A stretch of 64,000 bases of DNA from Paracoccus saliphilus (GTDB taxonomy: Bacteria; Pseudomonadota; Alphaproteobacteria; Rhodobacterales; Rhodobacteraceae), in contig QKYL01000110.1 of the NCBI GenBank assembly GCA_003255745.1, positions 121,857-185,856 on the forward strand, written 5' to 3'. A model generated the notes under the pieces. That model was not told the origin of the DNA, did not search any database, and worked only from the letters and a program-made list of their open reading frames with translations. A program made the translations under genes and the position numbers. This document shows positions 9,050-17,960 of the stretch, one piece after another. Each line of letters starts with the position of its first letter. The first letter of the stretch is position 1.

Positions 9050-9895
9050 ATGATCGACAACCTGCCCCCCCTGCGCGATGTGATCGCCACCCATGACCTG
9101 CGCGCGAAAAAGCAGCTGGGCCAGAACTTCCTTCTGGACCTGAACCTGACGCACAAGATCGCGCGGCAGGCGGGCGACCTGACCGGCTGCGACGTGCTGG
9201 AGGTCGGGCCCGGCCCCGGCGGGCTGACCCGCGGGCTGCTGGCTTGCGGGGCGCGGCATGTGCTGGCCATCGAAAAGGATCCCCGCGCCCTGCCCGCGTT
9301 GGAGGAAATCGCCGCCGCCTATCCCGGCCGCCTGACGATCATCAACGGCGACGCGCTGCAGGTGGACCCGCTGGCGCATCTGACGCCGCCGATCCGCATT
9401 GCCGCCAACCTGCCCTATAACGTGGGCACGGAATTGCTGATCCGCTGGCTGACGCCCCGCGAATGGCCGCCCTTCTGGCAGTCCCTGACGCTGATGTTCC
9501 AGAAAGAGGTGGCCGAGCGGATCGTGGCGCAGCCCGGATCCAAGGCCTATGGCCGGCTGGCGCTGCTGGCGCAGTGGCGGGCGGATGCGCGCATTGTCAT
9601 GTCCCTGCCGCCCGAAGCCTTCGTGCCCGCGCCCAAGGTCCATTCCGCCGTGGTCCACCTGACCGCGCTGCCCGAACCGCGCTATCCGGCCGATCCGGCG
9701 GTGCTGTCGCAGGTGACGGGCGCGGCCTTCAACCAGCGGCGCAAGATGCTGCGCGCCAGCCTCAAGGGCCTGCACCCGCAGATCGAGGCGCTGCTGGAGG
9801 CGTCGGGCATCCCGCCCACCGCCCGCGCCGAGGAGATCGACCTGCAGCGGTTCTGCACCCTTGCCCGGGCATTGGCCGAGGCCCGCACCGCCTGA
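9050..9895 (+). CDS. rsmA: 16S rRNA (adenine1518-N6/adenine1519-N6)-dimethyltransferase
   Basis: Dimethylates two adjacent adenines in the 3' hairpin of 16S rRNA late in 30S assembly (KsgA). The 281-residue product shows the expected order: QLGQNFLLD near residue 22-30, SAM-binding [12 protein letters not shown] at about 49-60, the acidic IEKD at about 74-77, and the catalytic NLPY at 120-123. The basic rRNA-binding C-terminal domain contains [14 protein letters not shown]. The ATG at 9050 gives a normal N-terminus; longer in-frame readings run back into pdxA. It ends the lpt-surA-pdxA transcript and is followed by a terminator. Confidence 0.96.
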   Translation: MIDNLPPLRDVIATHDLRAKKQLGQNFLLDLNLTHKIARQAGDLTGCDVLEVGPGPGGLTRGLLACGARHVLAIEKDPRALPALEEIAAAYPGRLTIINGDALQVDPLAHLTPPIRIAANLPYNVGTELLIRWLTPREWPPFWQSLTLMFQKEVAERIVAQPGSKAYGRLALLAQWRADARIVMSLPPEAFVPAPKVHSAVVHLTALPEPRYPADPAVLSQVTGAAFNQRRKMLRASLKGLHPQIEALLEASGIPPTARAEEIDLQRFCTLARALAEARTA

Positions 9896-9920
9896 GGGTC
9901 GGCTCCACCTTTCGGACATG

Positions 9921-9955
9921 AAAAAGCCGCGGCTCTCACCGCGGCTTCATTTATT
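9921..9955. terminator. bidirectional intrinsic terminator between rsmA and the DUF4167 gene
   Basis: A perfect 9-bp stem, AAGCCGCGG at 9924-9932 and CCGCGGCTT at 9939-9947, encloses a six-base loop. On the minus strand the stem is followed by five T (9925-9921), which suits the DUF4167 gene. On the plus strand it is followed by CATTTATT. It sits between convergent genes. Confidence 0.8.
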
Positions 9956-9967
9956 CAACAACCCCGT

Positions 9968-10957
9968 TCAGCTCTGGTCAGAGCCTTCGGGGGCCGGAGT
10001 ATCGGCAGCCTCGCCGCCCTCGCCCTTGGCGACGGGCTTGCGGCGGCTGCGGGCGGGCGTGGCGGGGGCGCCGCCCTCGGCACTGCCGGCAGAGTTGCGG
10101 GGGGTCCGGGCGCGAGGCGTTCGGGCACGCGTCGGCTTGGGTTCGGTTTCGGGCGTCGGAACCGGGCCGTGGCTGCCCTCGCCGGAATTGACGGCATCGG
10201 GAAGGCCAAGGCTTTCCTGCGTCTCGGGCGCCGGTGCGGCCTGCGGCTTGGGCGCCTGATCCCGGACGGGCTGCTCGGTCACGGCAGCCTCGGGGGCTTC
10301 GGGCTCGCGCTGCACCTGCTCACGCAGAGCATGATCGCGGGGCGCCTGATCGCGTGGGGCATGATTGCGGTCGGATGAGCCACGATCGGCCTGCACCCGA
10401 TCCTGCTGGCCGCGTTCGGATTGCTGACGGTCGGAAGAATTGCGCTCGGACTGGCTGCGGTCCGCCTGGCTGCGGTCCGACTGGCCTCGGTCCGACTGGC
10501 CTCGGTCCGACTGGCCCCGATCCGATTGGCCCCGATCCGATTGGCCCCGATCCGATTGATTGCGGTCGTGCTGGCGATCATGGTCGCGACCACCGGACTG
10601 CCCACCTTGGTGATGGCCGTTCTGATTGCCCCCGCCTTGGTGCCCGCCGTTCTGGTAACCCTGATCCTCGTCGCCGTTCTGGCGATGACCCTGACCTTGG
10701 CGCTCGTTCATCTCGCGCTGCGCCTCGCCCAGCATGCGGGTGTAATGCTCAGCATGCTGCAGAAAGCTCTGCTCGGCTACGCGGTCATTGGACAGCTGCG
10801 CGTCGCGCGCCAGCTGCAGGTATTTCTCGATGATCTGCTGGGGGGTGCCGCGCACCTTGCCTTCAGGACCCGAGCTGTCGAAGACACGGTTGACGACGTT
10901 CCCCAGCGAGCGCTGACGGTTCGATTTGCTTCGCGAGCGGGATTTGGATGATCTCAT
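9968..10957 (-). CDS. DUF4167 domain protein with long low-complexity SDRGQ-repeat tail
   Basis: Alphaproteobacterial family with a conserved basic N-terminal domain (about residues 1-90 here: MRSSKSRSRSK, RSLGNVVNRVFDSSGPEGKVRGTPQQIIEKYLQLARDAQ). The domain is thought to bind RNA or ribosomes, but its function is not established. The remaining 240 residues are low-complexity: Q/N/G-rich, then seven near-identical SDRGQ-type pentapeptides, then a basic Pro/Ala/Arg tail. The ATG at 10957 (MRSSKSR) is preferred; an upstream ATG at 10972 (MTDRL) is possible, and neither has a clear ribosome-binding site. It lies downstream of prmC and prfA on the same strand, which supports a translation-linked role by context only. 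Confidence 0.8.
   Translation of the reverse strand: MRSSKSRSRSKSNRQRSLGNVVNRVFDSSGPEGKVRGTPQQIIEKYLQLARDAQLSNDRVAEQSFLQHAEHYTRMLGEAQREMNERQGQGHRQNGDEDQGYQNGGHQGGGNQNGHHQGGQSGGRDHDRQHDRNQSDRGQSDRGQSDRGQSDRGQSDRGQSDRSQADRSQSERNSSDRQQSERGQQDRVQADRGSSDRNHAPRDQAPRDHALREQVQREPEAPEAAVTEQPVRDQAPKPQAAPAPETQESLGLPDAVNSGEGSHGPVPTPETEPKPTRARTPRARTPRNSAGSAEGGAPATPARSRRKPVAKGEGGEAADTPAPEGSDQS
10455..10559 (-). repeat. seven tandem 15-bp coding repeats in the DUF4167 gene
   Basis: Seven consecutive 15-base units (10455, 10470, 10485, 10500, 10515, 10530, 10545) form two subfamilies, plus-strand CTCGGTCCGACTGGC-like and CCCGATCCGATTGGC-like. Each encodes one SDRGQ/SDRSQ pentapeptide on the minus strand. 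The two right-hand subfamily runs are almost identical at the DNA level, suggesting recent slippage expansion and possible copy-number variation between strains. Confidence 0.9.
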
Positions 10958-11221
10958 CAGTCTGTCTGTCATGTTTCTGATATTCAGGGGTGCCAGAATG
11001 AACTGGACGGCGTTGTCGGACGGCTACGGGGGCGTGCAGGACCTCTCCGTTCAGCCCTGCCTCGCCCCGGTCACGACGCATCTCGCGCGCTTTGGAATCG
11101 GCAGTGTCAGGCTGACCCATGCGCTGGCAATGGGCCTGTCGCACGCCGTCGACTAACCATGCCAGCGCATCCGAGACAAGCAAAAACTGCCCCAAATCCG
11201 CGTGATCGCGCCGCAAACCGC

Positions 11222-12049
11222 CTAGAGGGTCGCGAAATCGGCCAGCACGACCCGGTCGCGCCCGTCCAGATCAGGCAGGACGCGGGCGGCCGCCCCCTGG
11301 GCCGCGAACATCTCCGCGACCGCCGCCCCCTGCGTCGGCCCGATCTCGACCAGTACCAGCCCCTGCGGCGACAGCATCACGCGCGCCCCGGCCGCGATGG
11401 CGCGATAGGCGGTCAGGCCGTCAGCCCCGTCGGTCAGGGCCTGGCGCGGCTCCCAGTTTCGGACATCGGGCGACAGGCCCTCCATTTCGTCGGCGGCGAT
11501 ATAGGGCGGGTTAGAGACGATCAGGTCGAAGGGGCCAGAAAGGCCCTCATACCAGTCGGCGCGGCGAAAGCGGGCATCTACGCCGATCTTGCGGGCGTTG
11601 AAGCGCGCCACCTCCAGTGCGGCTTCCGAGATGTCGGTGCCGATCCCCTGCGCCCCCGGCCGCGCCGCCAGAAGTGAGATCAGGATGGCCCCCGTCCCGG
11701 TGCCCAGGTCCAGGACCGAGCTCCAGGGCCGGGCCAAGGCGGCTTCGACCAGAGCTTCGGTTTCCGGGCGCGGGTCCAGCGTGTCACGGGTGACCTTGAA
11801 ACGATGCGCCCAGAAATCGCGAAAGCCTACGACCTGCGAAACCGGCTGGTGCAGGGCGCGCGCCGCGATGCCGCGGTTGAAGCGCGCCGCCTCGTCAGGC
11901 GTCAGCGGGCGGTCGTCGGTGATGCGCAGCTGGCCCGGCTCGATCTCCAGCACGGCGGCCAGGATGCGATCGGAATCGCGCGCGGCACCTTCGATCCCGG
12001 CGGCCTGCAGCAGGGCCGTTCCCTCGGCCTGGGCGCCCGACAGCTTCAT
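11222..12049 (-). CDS. prmC: peptide chain release factor N5-glutamine methyltransferase
   Basis: Methylates the glutamine of the GGQ motif in release factors 1 and 2, using SAM. The 275-residue product has an N-terminal helical substrate-recognition domain (about 1-85) and a Rossmann methyltransferase domain with [11 protein letters not shown] (motif I) and the family signature SNPPYI (motif IV). Its ATG overlaps the prfA stop by four bases, the usual prfA-prmC coupling of enzyme and substrate genes. Confidence 0.95.
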   Translation of the reverse strand: MKLSGAQAEGTALLQAAGIEGAARDSDRILAAVLEIEPGQLRITDDRPLTPDEAARFNRGIAARALHQPVSQVVGFRDFWAHRFKVTRDTLDPRPETEALVEAALARPWSSVLDLGTGTGAILISLLAARPGAQGIGTDISEAALEVARFNARKIGVDARFRRADWYEGLSGPFDLIVSNPPYIAADEMEGLSPDVRNWEPRQALTDGADGLTAYRAIAAGARVMLSPQGLVLVEIGPTQGAAVAEMFAAQGAAARVLPDLDGRDRVVLADFATL

Positions 12050-13101
12050 TCCGCCTCGGCCAGGCGCGCGGCCTGGTCATGCGCGGTCAGCGCGTCGATG
12101 ATCTCGGTCAGGTCGCCCGCCATGATGCGGTCCAAAGCGTAAAGCGTCAGGTTGATGCGGTGATCGGTCATTCGGCCCTGCGGAAAGTTGTAGGTGCGGA
12201 TGCGTTCCGACCGGTCGCCGCTGCCCACCTGGCTGCGCCGGTCGGCGGCGCGTTCGGCATCGGCGCGCTGGCGCTCCATGTCGTAAAGTCGCGCGCGCAA
12301 TACGGCCATGGCGTTGGCACGGTTCTGGTGCTGCGATTTTTCGCTGCTGGTGACGACGATGCCGGTGGGTAGGTGGGTGATGCGCACGGCCGAATCGGTG
12401 GTGTTCACGTGCTGGCCGCCGGCCCCGCTGGCGCGCATCGTGTCGATGCGGATGTCGCCCGCGGGGATGTCGATATCCACGTCCTCGGCCGCCTCGGGCA
12501 GGACCGCGACGGTGGCGGCGCTTGTGTGGATGCGCCCGCCGGATTCCGTTTCCGGAACGCGCTGCACGCGATGGACGCCGGATTCGTATTTCAGCCGGGC
12601 AAAGACGCCCTCGCCCTCAATCCGGGCAACGGCTTCCTTGACGCCGCCCAGCTCGGTCTGGGTCAGCTCCAGCATCTGAAAGCTCCAGCCCTGGCCCTCC
12701 GCATGTCGACGATACATCGACAGCAAGTTACCCGCGAACAGCGCAGCTTCATCACCACCCGTTCCTGGGCGGATCTCCAGGATGGCCGGACGCGCATCGG
12801 CGGCATCTTTGGGCAGCAGCGCGATGCGCAGGTCCTGCTCCAGCGCGGGCAGCGTCTCCTCCAGGCGGCGCAGTTCCTCCTGGGCCAGGTCGCGCATCTC
12901 TGGGTCGGCCAGCATGACCCGGGCTTCGGCGATGCCGTCCTGCGCGGCACGCCAGCGGGCGATCTGCTCGACCACGGGCTTAAGTTCGGCGTATTCCCGG
13001 CTGATCCGGGCGATCTGGTCGGGGGCGGCGCCCGCGTTCAGCTGCGCCTCGAGAAACTCGAAACGCTGCGTGATCTGGGCAAGGCGGTCCTGGGGCAACA
13101 T
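12046..13101 (-). CDS. prfA: peptide chain release factor 1
   Basis: Recognises UAA and UAG stop codons and triggers peptide release. The 351-residue product contains the RF-1 core [13 protein letters not shown] with GGQ at about 228-230, preceded by the conserved [16 protein letters not shown] and [16 protein letters not shown] segments. The tripeptide region for stop-codon reading lies near [12 protein letters not shown]. Start choice: ATG at 13101 ([10 protein letters not shown]); an in-frame GTG at 13110 would add three residues. It is coupled to prmC by a four-base overlap, with speB 126 bases upstream on the same strand. Confidence 0.96.
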   Translation of the reverse strand: MLPQDRLAQITQRFEFLEAQLNAGAAPDQIARISREYAELKPVVEQIARWRAAQDGIAEARVMLADPEMRDLAQEELRRLEETLPALEQDLRIALLPKDAADARPAILEIRPGTGGDEAALFAGNLLSMYRRHAEGQGWSFQMLELTQTELGGVKEAVARIEGEGVFARLKYESGVHRVQRVPETESGGRIHTSAATVAVLPEAAEDVDIDIPAGDIRIDTMRASGAGGQHVNTTDSAVRITHLPTGIVVTSSEKSQHQNRANAMAVLRARLYDMERQRADAERAADRRSQVGSGDRSERIRTYNFPQGRMTDHRINLTLYALDRIMAGDLTEIIDALTAHDQAARLAEAE

Positions 13102-13190
13102 GCCTTGCACTTAGCGCCCCCCCGGGGCTGCGACAAGCGGCTGCGGCAGGCAAGGTCCGCACAGGCCACGGACCGCCCCAGGGGGGGGGC

Positions 13191-13209
13191 GGGGGGCAGG
13201 ATGCCCCCC
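13191..13209 (-). terminator. G/C-tract hairpin between speB and prfA
   Basis: A perfect 8-bp stem, GGGGGGCA and TGCCCCCC, with a three-base loop (GGA), lies in a G-rich spacer. It has no U-tract, so it may be a pause or a weak terminator after speB. Confidence 0.4.
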
Positions 13210-13227
13210 GCCGTCGCGGGACGCAAT

Positions 13228-14187
13228 TCACCGCCGGTTCCAGCCGTAAAGCGCGATCAGCTCCATCGCGACATGGGCCCCCGCGATGGCCGTGGCCCCG
13301 GTCGTGTCATAGGGAGGCGAAACCTCGACCACGTCGCCGCCGATCAGGTCGATCCCCGCCAATCCGCGCAGCAGCGCCGCCGCCTGCCAGCTGGCCAGCC
13401 CGCCCCAGACCGGCGTCCCGGTGCCGGGCGCGAAGGCCGGGTCCAGCGCGTCGATGTCAAAGGTGACATAGCAGGGCCGGTCCCCCACCACCGCCCGGAT
13501 GCGCGCCAACGTGGCCTCGACCCCGTCGCGATGAACCCCGGCCGCGTCCAGGATCGTCACGCCCATCGTGTCGGGATTGTCGGTGCGGATGCCCACGCTG
13601 ACGCTGGCCGACGGGTCCACCAGCCCCTGCCGGATCGCCTTGTAGAGGAAGGTGCCGTGGTCGATCCGGTCCATGTCGTCATCGGCCCAGGTGTCGGAAT
13701 GGGCATCGAACTGGAGCAGCGCCACCGGCCCCCGCCGCGCCGCCACCGCGCGCAGGATCGGCAGGGTGATGAAGTGATCGCCCCCCAGGGTGATCGGCGC
13801 CGCGCCCGCGTCCAGGATCGTGCCCAGATGCGCCTCGATCCGCGCAGGGACGCTGCGGGTGTCGGCATAGTCAAAGGCCATGTCGCCGTGATCCACCACG
13901 TTCAGCAGCGACAGCGGATCATAGCCCCAGCCATAGGGCGCGTCGAAGGCCTGCAGGGTCGAGGCCTCGCGGATCGCGCGCGGCCCGAAACGGGTGCCCG
14001 GCCGGTGCGTCACCGCCTGGTCAAAGCAGATGCCCGTAACCGCCACGTCCACGCCCGCCAGGTCCTTGGTATAGCGCCGCCGCAGAAAGCTGGTCGCACC
14101 GCCAAAGGCGTTCTCGAAGGACAGGCCGCGCAGATCGCTGCGGGTAAAGGCCTGATCCACCTGGTTCTTCGCGTCTTCCAGCGCCAT
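13228..14187 (-). CDS. speB: agmatinase-family ureohydrolase
   Basis: Binuclear-manganese ureohydrolase; agmatinase converts agmatine to putrescine and urea, and close relatives act on guanidinobutyrate. The 319-residue product has all metal-binding motifs in order: LGGDHFITLP, FDAHSDTW and DIDALDPAFAPGTGTP, with a conserved HRPGTRFGPRAIREAS near the N-terminus. Substrate cannot be fixed from sequence alone. A PLP-dependent ornithine/lysine decarboxylase is encoded at 36518-37672, so the strain may have two putrescine routes. Confidence 0.9.
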   Translation of the reverse strand: MALEDAKNQVDQAFTRSDLRGLSFENAFGGATSFLRRRYTKDLAGVDVAVTGICFDQAVTHRPGTRFGPRAIREASTLQAFDAPYGWGYDPLSLLNVVDHGDMAFDYADTRSVPARIEAHLGTILDAGAAPITLGGDHFITLPILRAVAARRGPVALLQFDAHSDTWADDDMDRIDHGTFLYKAIRQGLVDPSASVSVGIRTDNPDTMGVTILDAAGVHRDGVEATLARIRAVVGDRPCYVTFDIDALDPAFAPGTGTPVWGGLASWQAAALLRGLAGIDLIGGDVVEVSPPYDTTGATAIAGAHVAMELIALYGWNRR

Positions 14188-14318
14188 CGCCCGTCCGCCC
14201 CCGCCTGCGTCCCTTATTTCGAAGGCAGCCTGCCCCGCGGCCGCTTCAGCCGCAAGAGGCCACCGCCGGATCCCGCCATCTTCCCGCCGGGGGGCATCCA
14301 GGCAGCCCGCGAATCACC

Positions 14319-14346
14319 TTGCGTCCACAGCATTTGCTGATATGAA
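14319..14346 (+). promoter_or_regulatory. candidate promoter of the rpsF-rpsR-rplI operon
   Basis: TTGCGT at 14319-14324 and TATGAA at 14341-14346 are separated by 16 bases, about 105 bases upstream of the rpsF ATG. The -35 is good and the -10 only fair. It is the best sigma70-type match in the speB/rpsF divergent spacer. Confidence 0.4.
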
Positions 14347-14391
14347 GCCGCATCCTTCCGCCTGCTTTCCTGAACCGGCGCAGCCTCTCGT

Positions 14392-14432
14392 GACGGGTGC
14401 GGAAGGGACGACCCGTCGATGAAATGCGCACC
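14392..14432 (+). promoter_or_regulatory. possible S6-S18 autoregulatory leader with two exclusive stems
   Basis: Two stems that cannot form together overlap just upstream of rpsF. One is GACGGGT (14392-14398) with ACCCGTC (14411-14417). The other is GGTGCG (14396-14401) with CGCACC (14427-14432). The second ends 18 bases before the start codon and is followed by AACACCGAAAGG, which includes the ribosome-binding site. An rpsF leader RNA bound by the S6:S18 complex is known in many bacteria; assignment here rests only on position and stems. Confidence 0.35.
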
Positions 14433-14450
14433 AACACCGAAAGGATCGCC

Positions 14451-14882
14451 ATGCCTCTGTATGAGCATGTGCTGATCGCCCGCCAGGACCTGTCGAACAC
14501 GCAGGCCGAAGGGCTGATCGAACACTTCTCGACCGTACTCGCCGACAATGGCGGCAAGGTGGTCGAGCATGAATACTGGGGTGTCCGCACCCTGGCCTAC
14601 AAGATCAACAAGAACCGCAAGGGCCACTATGCCTTCCTGCGCACCGACGCCCCCTCGGACGCCGTGCTGGAAATGGAACGCCTGGCCCGCCTGCATGATG
14701 ACGTGATGCGCGTGATGACCATCCGCGTGGACGAGCATCAGGAAGGCCCCTCGGTCCAGATGCAGAAGCGCGAAGAGCGCGGCGAGCGTGGCGACCGCGG
14801 CGACCGTCCCCGTGGCGACCGTCCGGACCGGGGCGATCGCGGCGACCGTGGTGATCGCGGCGAACGCCGCGAGCGGAACTGA
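14451..14882 (+). CDS. rpsF: 30S ribosomal protein S6
   Basis: Binds 16S rRNA with S18 in the 30S platform. The 143-residue product has the S6 fold from residue 1 ([15 protein letters not shown]) through [21 protein letters not shown] to about residue 98. A 35-residue tail made almost wholly of Gly, Asp and Arg follows (repeated GDRGDR units), longer than the E. coli acidic tail. The start at 14451 follows AAAGGA at good spacing and gives the canonical N-terminus. First gene of rpsF-rpsR-rplI, spaced 13 bases from each next gene. Confidence 0.97.
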   Translation: MPLYEHVLIARQDLSNTQAEGLIEHFSTVLADNGGKVVEHEYWGVRTLAYKINKNRKGHYAFLRTDAPSDAVLEMERLARLHDDVMRVMTIRVDEHQEGPSVQMQKREERGERGDRGDRPRGDRPDRGDRGDRGDRGERRERN

Positions 14883-14895
14883 GAGGATCTGAGAC

Positions 14896-15123
14896 ATGGC
14901 GAACAAACCGTTCTTCCGCCGCCGCAAGGTCTGCCCGTTCTCGGGCGAGAATGCCCCGGCGATCGACTACAAGGACACGCGTCTGCTGCAGCGCTACATC
15001 AGCGAGCGCGGCAAGATCGTGCCGTCGCGCATCACCGCAGTCTCGGCCAAGAAGCAGCGTGAGCTGGCCCGCGCCATCAAGCGCGCCCGCTTCCTTGCCC
15101 TGCTGCCCTATGTCGTGAAGTAA
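14896..15123 (+). CDS. rpsR: 30S ribosomal protein S18
   Basis: Heterodimer partner of S6 in the 30S platform. The 75-residue product shows the family core [37 protein letters not shown] split by the usual conserved residues, and ends [19 protein letters not shown] ribosome-binding site precedes the ATG. Middle gene of the S6-S18-L9 operon. Confidence 0.97.
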   Translation: MANKPFFRRRKVCPFSGENAPAIDYKDTRLLQRYISERGKIVPSRITAVSAKKQRELARAIKRARFLALLPYVVK

Positions 15124-15136
15124 GGAGACCTGAAAG

Positions 15137-15721
15137 ATGCAAGTCATCCTGCTGGAACGCGTGGCCAAGCTTGGCCAGATGGGCGAAGTCGTCAACGTCA
15201 AGCAAGGCTACGCCCGCAACTACCTCTTGCCGCAGGGCAAGGCGCTGCGCGCGTCGGAGGCCAATATCAAGGCTTTCGAAGGCCAGAAGGCCCAGCTTGA
15301 GGTCCGCAACGCCGAATCCAAGGCCGAAGCCCAGAGCTTTGCCGAGAAACTGGACGGGCAGACCTTTGTGGTCATCCGTTCGGCATCCGATTCGGGTGCG
15401 CTTTACGGTTCGGTCACGACCCGTGACGCCGCCGAGGCCGCAACCGAGGCCGGGTTCACCGTCGACCGCAAGCAGGTCACCCTGCGCGCGCCGATCAAGG
15501 ACCTGGGCCTGCATGACGTCACCGTCGTGCTGCATCCGGAAGTCGAGGCGACGATCACCCTGAACGTCGCCCGTTCGGCCGAAGAAGCCGAGCTGCAGGC
15601 ACAGGGCAAGTCGATCCGCGACCTGGCCGACGAGGCCGATGCCGAAGCCGAGTTCGAGATCGCCGAGCTGTTCGACGATATCGGCGGTGCCGATGACGGC
15701 GAAAGCGACGACCGCAACTGA
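15137..15721 (+). CDS. rplI: 50S ribosomal protein L9
   Basis: Binds domain V of 23S rRNA at the base of the L1 stalk. The 194-residue product has the N-terminal L9 domain ([16 protein letters not shown]...[16 protein letters not shown]), the connecting long helix and the C-terminal domain ending near ITLNVARS. An acidic extension of about 45 residues ([20 protein letters not shown]) follows and is frequent in Rhodobacterales L9. Last gene of the operon, followed by a strong terminator. Confidence 0.97.
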   Translation: MQVILLERVAKLGQMGEVVNVKQGYARNYLLPQGKALRASEANIKAFEGQKAQLEVRNAESKAEAQSFAEKLDGQTFVVIRSASDSGALYGSVTTRDAAEAATEAGFTVDRKQVTLRAPIKDLGLHDVTVVLHPEVEATITLNVARSAEEAELQAQGKSIRDLADEADAEAEFEIAELFDDIGGADDGESDDRN

Positions 15722-15748
15722 TCTGCTAAAATTGTGCAGATGAATTTG

Positions 15749-15776
15749 ACCGCGCCGGGAAACCGGCGCGGTTTTT
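15749..15776 (+). terminator. intrinsic terminator after rplI
   Basis: A ten-bp stem, ACCGCGCCGG at 15749-15758 with CCGGCGCGGT at 15763-15772, closes on a GAAA tetraloop and is followed by five T (15772-15776). Textbook form. Confidence 0.92.
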
Positions 15777-15787
15777 CGTTCGTTCAT

Positions 15788-15804
15788 GGGGAAATTGTTT
15801 CCCC
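15788..15804 (+). terminator. second hairpin between rplI and bmt
   Basis: GGGGAAA and TTTCCCC pair around TTG. It lies 12 bases after the rplI terminator, with no U-tract of its own. It may be backup termination or part of the bmt leader. Confidence 0.4.
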
Positions 15805-15885
15805 CGGACGGCGCGAACTGGCATGGACTTGATGATTGGAACCCCCGACGCGGGCCCTGCGGCCCCGCGAGGCAAGGATATGACA

Positions 15886-16878
15886 ATGACGGACGCGCTC
15901 AGTCGGATGCTCCAGACGCGGCCCCATGTGCTGGCCGACGGCGCGACGGGAACGACGCTGCTGAACATGGGTCTGGACGCGGCCACCCCTGCCGAACTGT
16001 GGAACGCCACCCATCCCGACCGCATCGCCCAGTTGCACCGGGGCGCGGTCGAGGCCGGGTCCGACCTGTTCCTGACCAACAGCTTTGGCGCCAATGCCAG
16101 CCGGTTGCGCCTGCACAACCTGCAGGGTCGCGTGGCCGAACTGAACCGCTTGGCCGCCGAGATCGGCCGCGATCAGGCCGACCGCGCCAGCCGCCCGGTG
16201 GTCGTCGCCGGAAGCATGGGCCCTATCGGCGAGATCATGGCCCCAATGGGCAGCCTGACCCATGCCCGCGCGGTCGAGATGTTCCACGAACAGGCCGAGG
16301 CGCTGCGGGATGGTGGGGCCGACATCCTATGGGTTGAAACCCTGTCCTCGTTGGAGGAGCTGAAGGCCGCGGCCGAGGCGGCGCGGCTGGCAGGCATGGC
16401 CTGGTGCGGATCTTTGTCCTTTGACACGGTCGGCCGGACGATCATGGGCGTGACGCCGGGGCAGCTGTCCTCCACGGTCGAGCGGCTGCCGAATCCGCCG
16501 GTGGCTTATGGTGCTAATTGCGGCGTCGGCGCCTCGGATCTGCTGCGCACGGTGACAAGCTTTGTCGCATCCGGGAACGAACGCCCGATCATCGCCAAGG
16601 GAAATGCGGGCGTTCCGCATCTTCAGGACGGTCATATCCATTATGACGGCACGCCGGACCTGATGGCCGATTACGCCTGCCTGGCGCGTGACTTGGGCGT
16701 GCGGGTGATCGGCGGCTGTTGCGGCACCCTGCCCGAGCATCTGCGCGCCATGCGCGAGGCGCTGGAAACGCGACCGGCCGGACCGCGCCCCAGCCTGGAC
16801 CAGATTACCGACCAGCTTGGCGCCTTCAGCAGCGCGGGGGACGGCACTGGCGGCCTGACCATCGGGCGGCGCCACTAG
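15886..16878 (+). CDS. bmt: betaine-homocysteine S-methyltransferase
   Basis: Zn-dependent TIM-barrel methyltransferase that makes methionine from homocysteine with a methyl donor such as glycine betaine. The 330-residue product starts LADGATGTTLLNMGLD and carries the three zinc cysteines of the homocysteine S-methyltransferase family: one in GANCGVG (mid-protein) and the pair in GGCCGT near residue 280. NSFGANASRLRLH and VVAGSMGPIGEIMAP also match. Start choice: ATG at 15886 has AAGGA seven bases upstream; ATG at 15880 and a longer frame from 15823 are possible but worse placed. It converges with the radical SAM gene, and the two 3' ends overlap by four bases. Confidence 0.88.
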   Translation: MTDALSRMLQTRPHVLADGATGTTLLNMGLDAATPAELWNATHPDRIAQLHRGAVEAGSDLFLTNSFGANASRLRLHNLQGRVAELNRLAAEIGRDQADRASRPVVVAGSMGPIGEIMAPMGSLTHARAVEMFHEQAEALRDGGADILWVETLSSLEELKAAAEAARLAGMAWCGSLSFDTVGRTIMGVTPGQLSSTVERLPNPPVAYGANCGVGASDLLRTVTSFVASGNERPIIAKGNAGVPHLQDGHIHYDGTPDLMADYACLARDLGVRVIGGCCGTLPEHLRAMREALETRPAGPRPSLDQITDQLGAFSSAGDGTGGLTIGRRH

Positions 16879-17954
16879 AACAGCGACAGCTGGTCCCCGG
16901 CCCTTGGCGGCGGTCCGAAGCGGCTGCAATCCAAGGGCGGGCTGCCCGTCCGATAGCCAAGGCGCGTGCGGGCCAGGCGGAAGCGCTGCAGGGCCAGCTG
17001 CGCCTCGACCCCCTCGCCCTTGAAGCGATGCCCAAACCGCGGGTCGTTGTCGCGCCCGCCGCGCATCGCCTGCACGCGGTTCATCACATGCGTGGCCATA
17101 CCCGGACGATGGCGAACCAGCCAATCGCGGAACAAGGGTGCGACCTCGTGCGGCAGGCGCAGGGGGATCATGCTTGCTGTGGTCGCGCCTGCCTCGCGCG
17201 CGGCGGTCAGGATGCCTTCGATCTCCGGTTCGGTCAGCACCGGAATAAGAGGGGCAACCATCACGCGGACGGGGATGCCCGCGCGGGAAAGGTCGCGGAT
17301 CATCCGCAGGCGGGTCGCCGGAGCCGGGGCGCGTGGTTCCAGGATCCGGGACAGGTCGGCATTCAGCGTGGTGACGCTGACGCCGATGGCCGCCTGGTCG
17401 CGGGCCGCCATCTCGGCCCACAGATCCAGGTCGCGCAACACGATTGAGCCGCGCGTCACCAGTGTCGCCGGGTGGTTCCAGTCCCGCAGCACCCGCAGGA
17501 TGCTAGGCATGATTGCCAGACGCGCCTCGACCGGCTGATAAGGGTCGGTATTGGTGCCCAGGGCGATGGGCGCAGCCCGATAGCCGGGTCGGGCCAGTTC
17601 ATGCGCCAGCAGTTCGGCCGCGTCTGGCTTGGCGGTGATCTTCGTCTCGAAATCCAGACCGGGCGACAGGCCCAGAAAGGCATGGCTGGGCCGGGCATAG
17701 CAATAGATGCAGCCATGTTCGCAGCCCCGATAGGGATTGATCGACCGGTCAAAGCCGATATCGGGCGACGTGTTGCGGGTAATGATGCTGCGCGGGCGCT
17801 CGGTCGTGACCTCGGTCCGCAGCAGCTGCTGATCCTCGGCCAGATCCCAGCCGTCGCTTTCCCGCTGCCGGGACTGCGCCTCGAACCTTCCGGCCGGACG
17901 GGTTTCGGTGCCTCGAGCCTTGAGGCGCTGATCAGGATCGCGGGGCGGCAGCAT
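16875..17954 (-). CDS. PA0069-family radical SAM protein (SplB-like)
   Basis: Radical SAM enzyme of unknown substrate, distantly related to spore photoproduct lyase. About 360 residues; the 4Fe-4S cluster motif CEHGCIYCY lies in INPYRGCEHGCIYCYARP, with the SAM-binding side marked by ALGTNTDPYQP and LVTRGSIVLRDLD. The promoter is unusually clear: TTGCGA (17988-17983), 16 bases, TATAAT (17966-17961). This puts the predicted transcript start at about 17954, the first base of the ATG for MLPPRDPDQR, so the message may be leaderless. In-frame ATGs at 17960 and 17972 are alternatives. An alphaproteobacterial LexA box fills the promoter spacer, which points to SOS control and a DNA-damage-related role (inference). 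Confidence 0.85.
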   Translation of the reverse strand: MLPPRDPDQRLKARGTETRPAGRFEAQSRQRESDGWDLAEDQQLLRTEVTTERPRSIITRNTSPDIGFDRSINPYRGCEHGCIYCYARPSHAFLGLSPGLDFETKITAKPDAAELLAHELARPGYRAAPIALGTNTDPYQPVEARLAIMPSILRVLRDWNHPATLVTRGSIVLRDLDLWAEMAARDQAAIGVSVTTLNADLSRILEPRAPAPATRLRMIRDLSRAGIPVRVMVAPLIPVLTEPEIEGILTAAREAGATTASMIPLRLPHEVAPLFRDWLVRHRPGMATHVMNRVQAMRGGRDNDPRFGHRFKGEGVEAQLALQRFRLARTRLGYRTGSPPLDCSRFGPPPRAGDQLSLF

Positions 17955-17960
17955 CGGCAT

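Noticed and set aside
10455..10559. Short regular repeats that could suggest a CRISPR array
   Set aside because: Units are 15 bp, contiguous and in frame within a protein gene, with no spacers.
10958..11221. Small gene in the spacer between prmC and the DUF4167 gene
   Set aside because: The only frames overlap the DUF4167 start and lack a ribosome-binding site or recognisable sequence; I see nothing else in this 264-base stretch.
15777..15885. SAM or SAM/SAH riboswitch before the methionine-synthesis gene bmt
   Set aside because: Only a simple hairpin and GC-rich leader are visible; none of the conserved riboswitch core bases could be placed.
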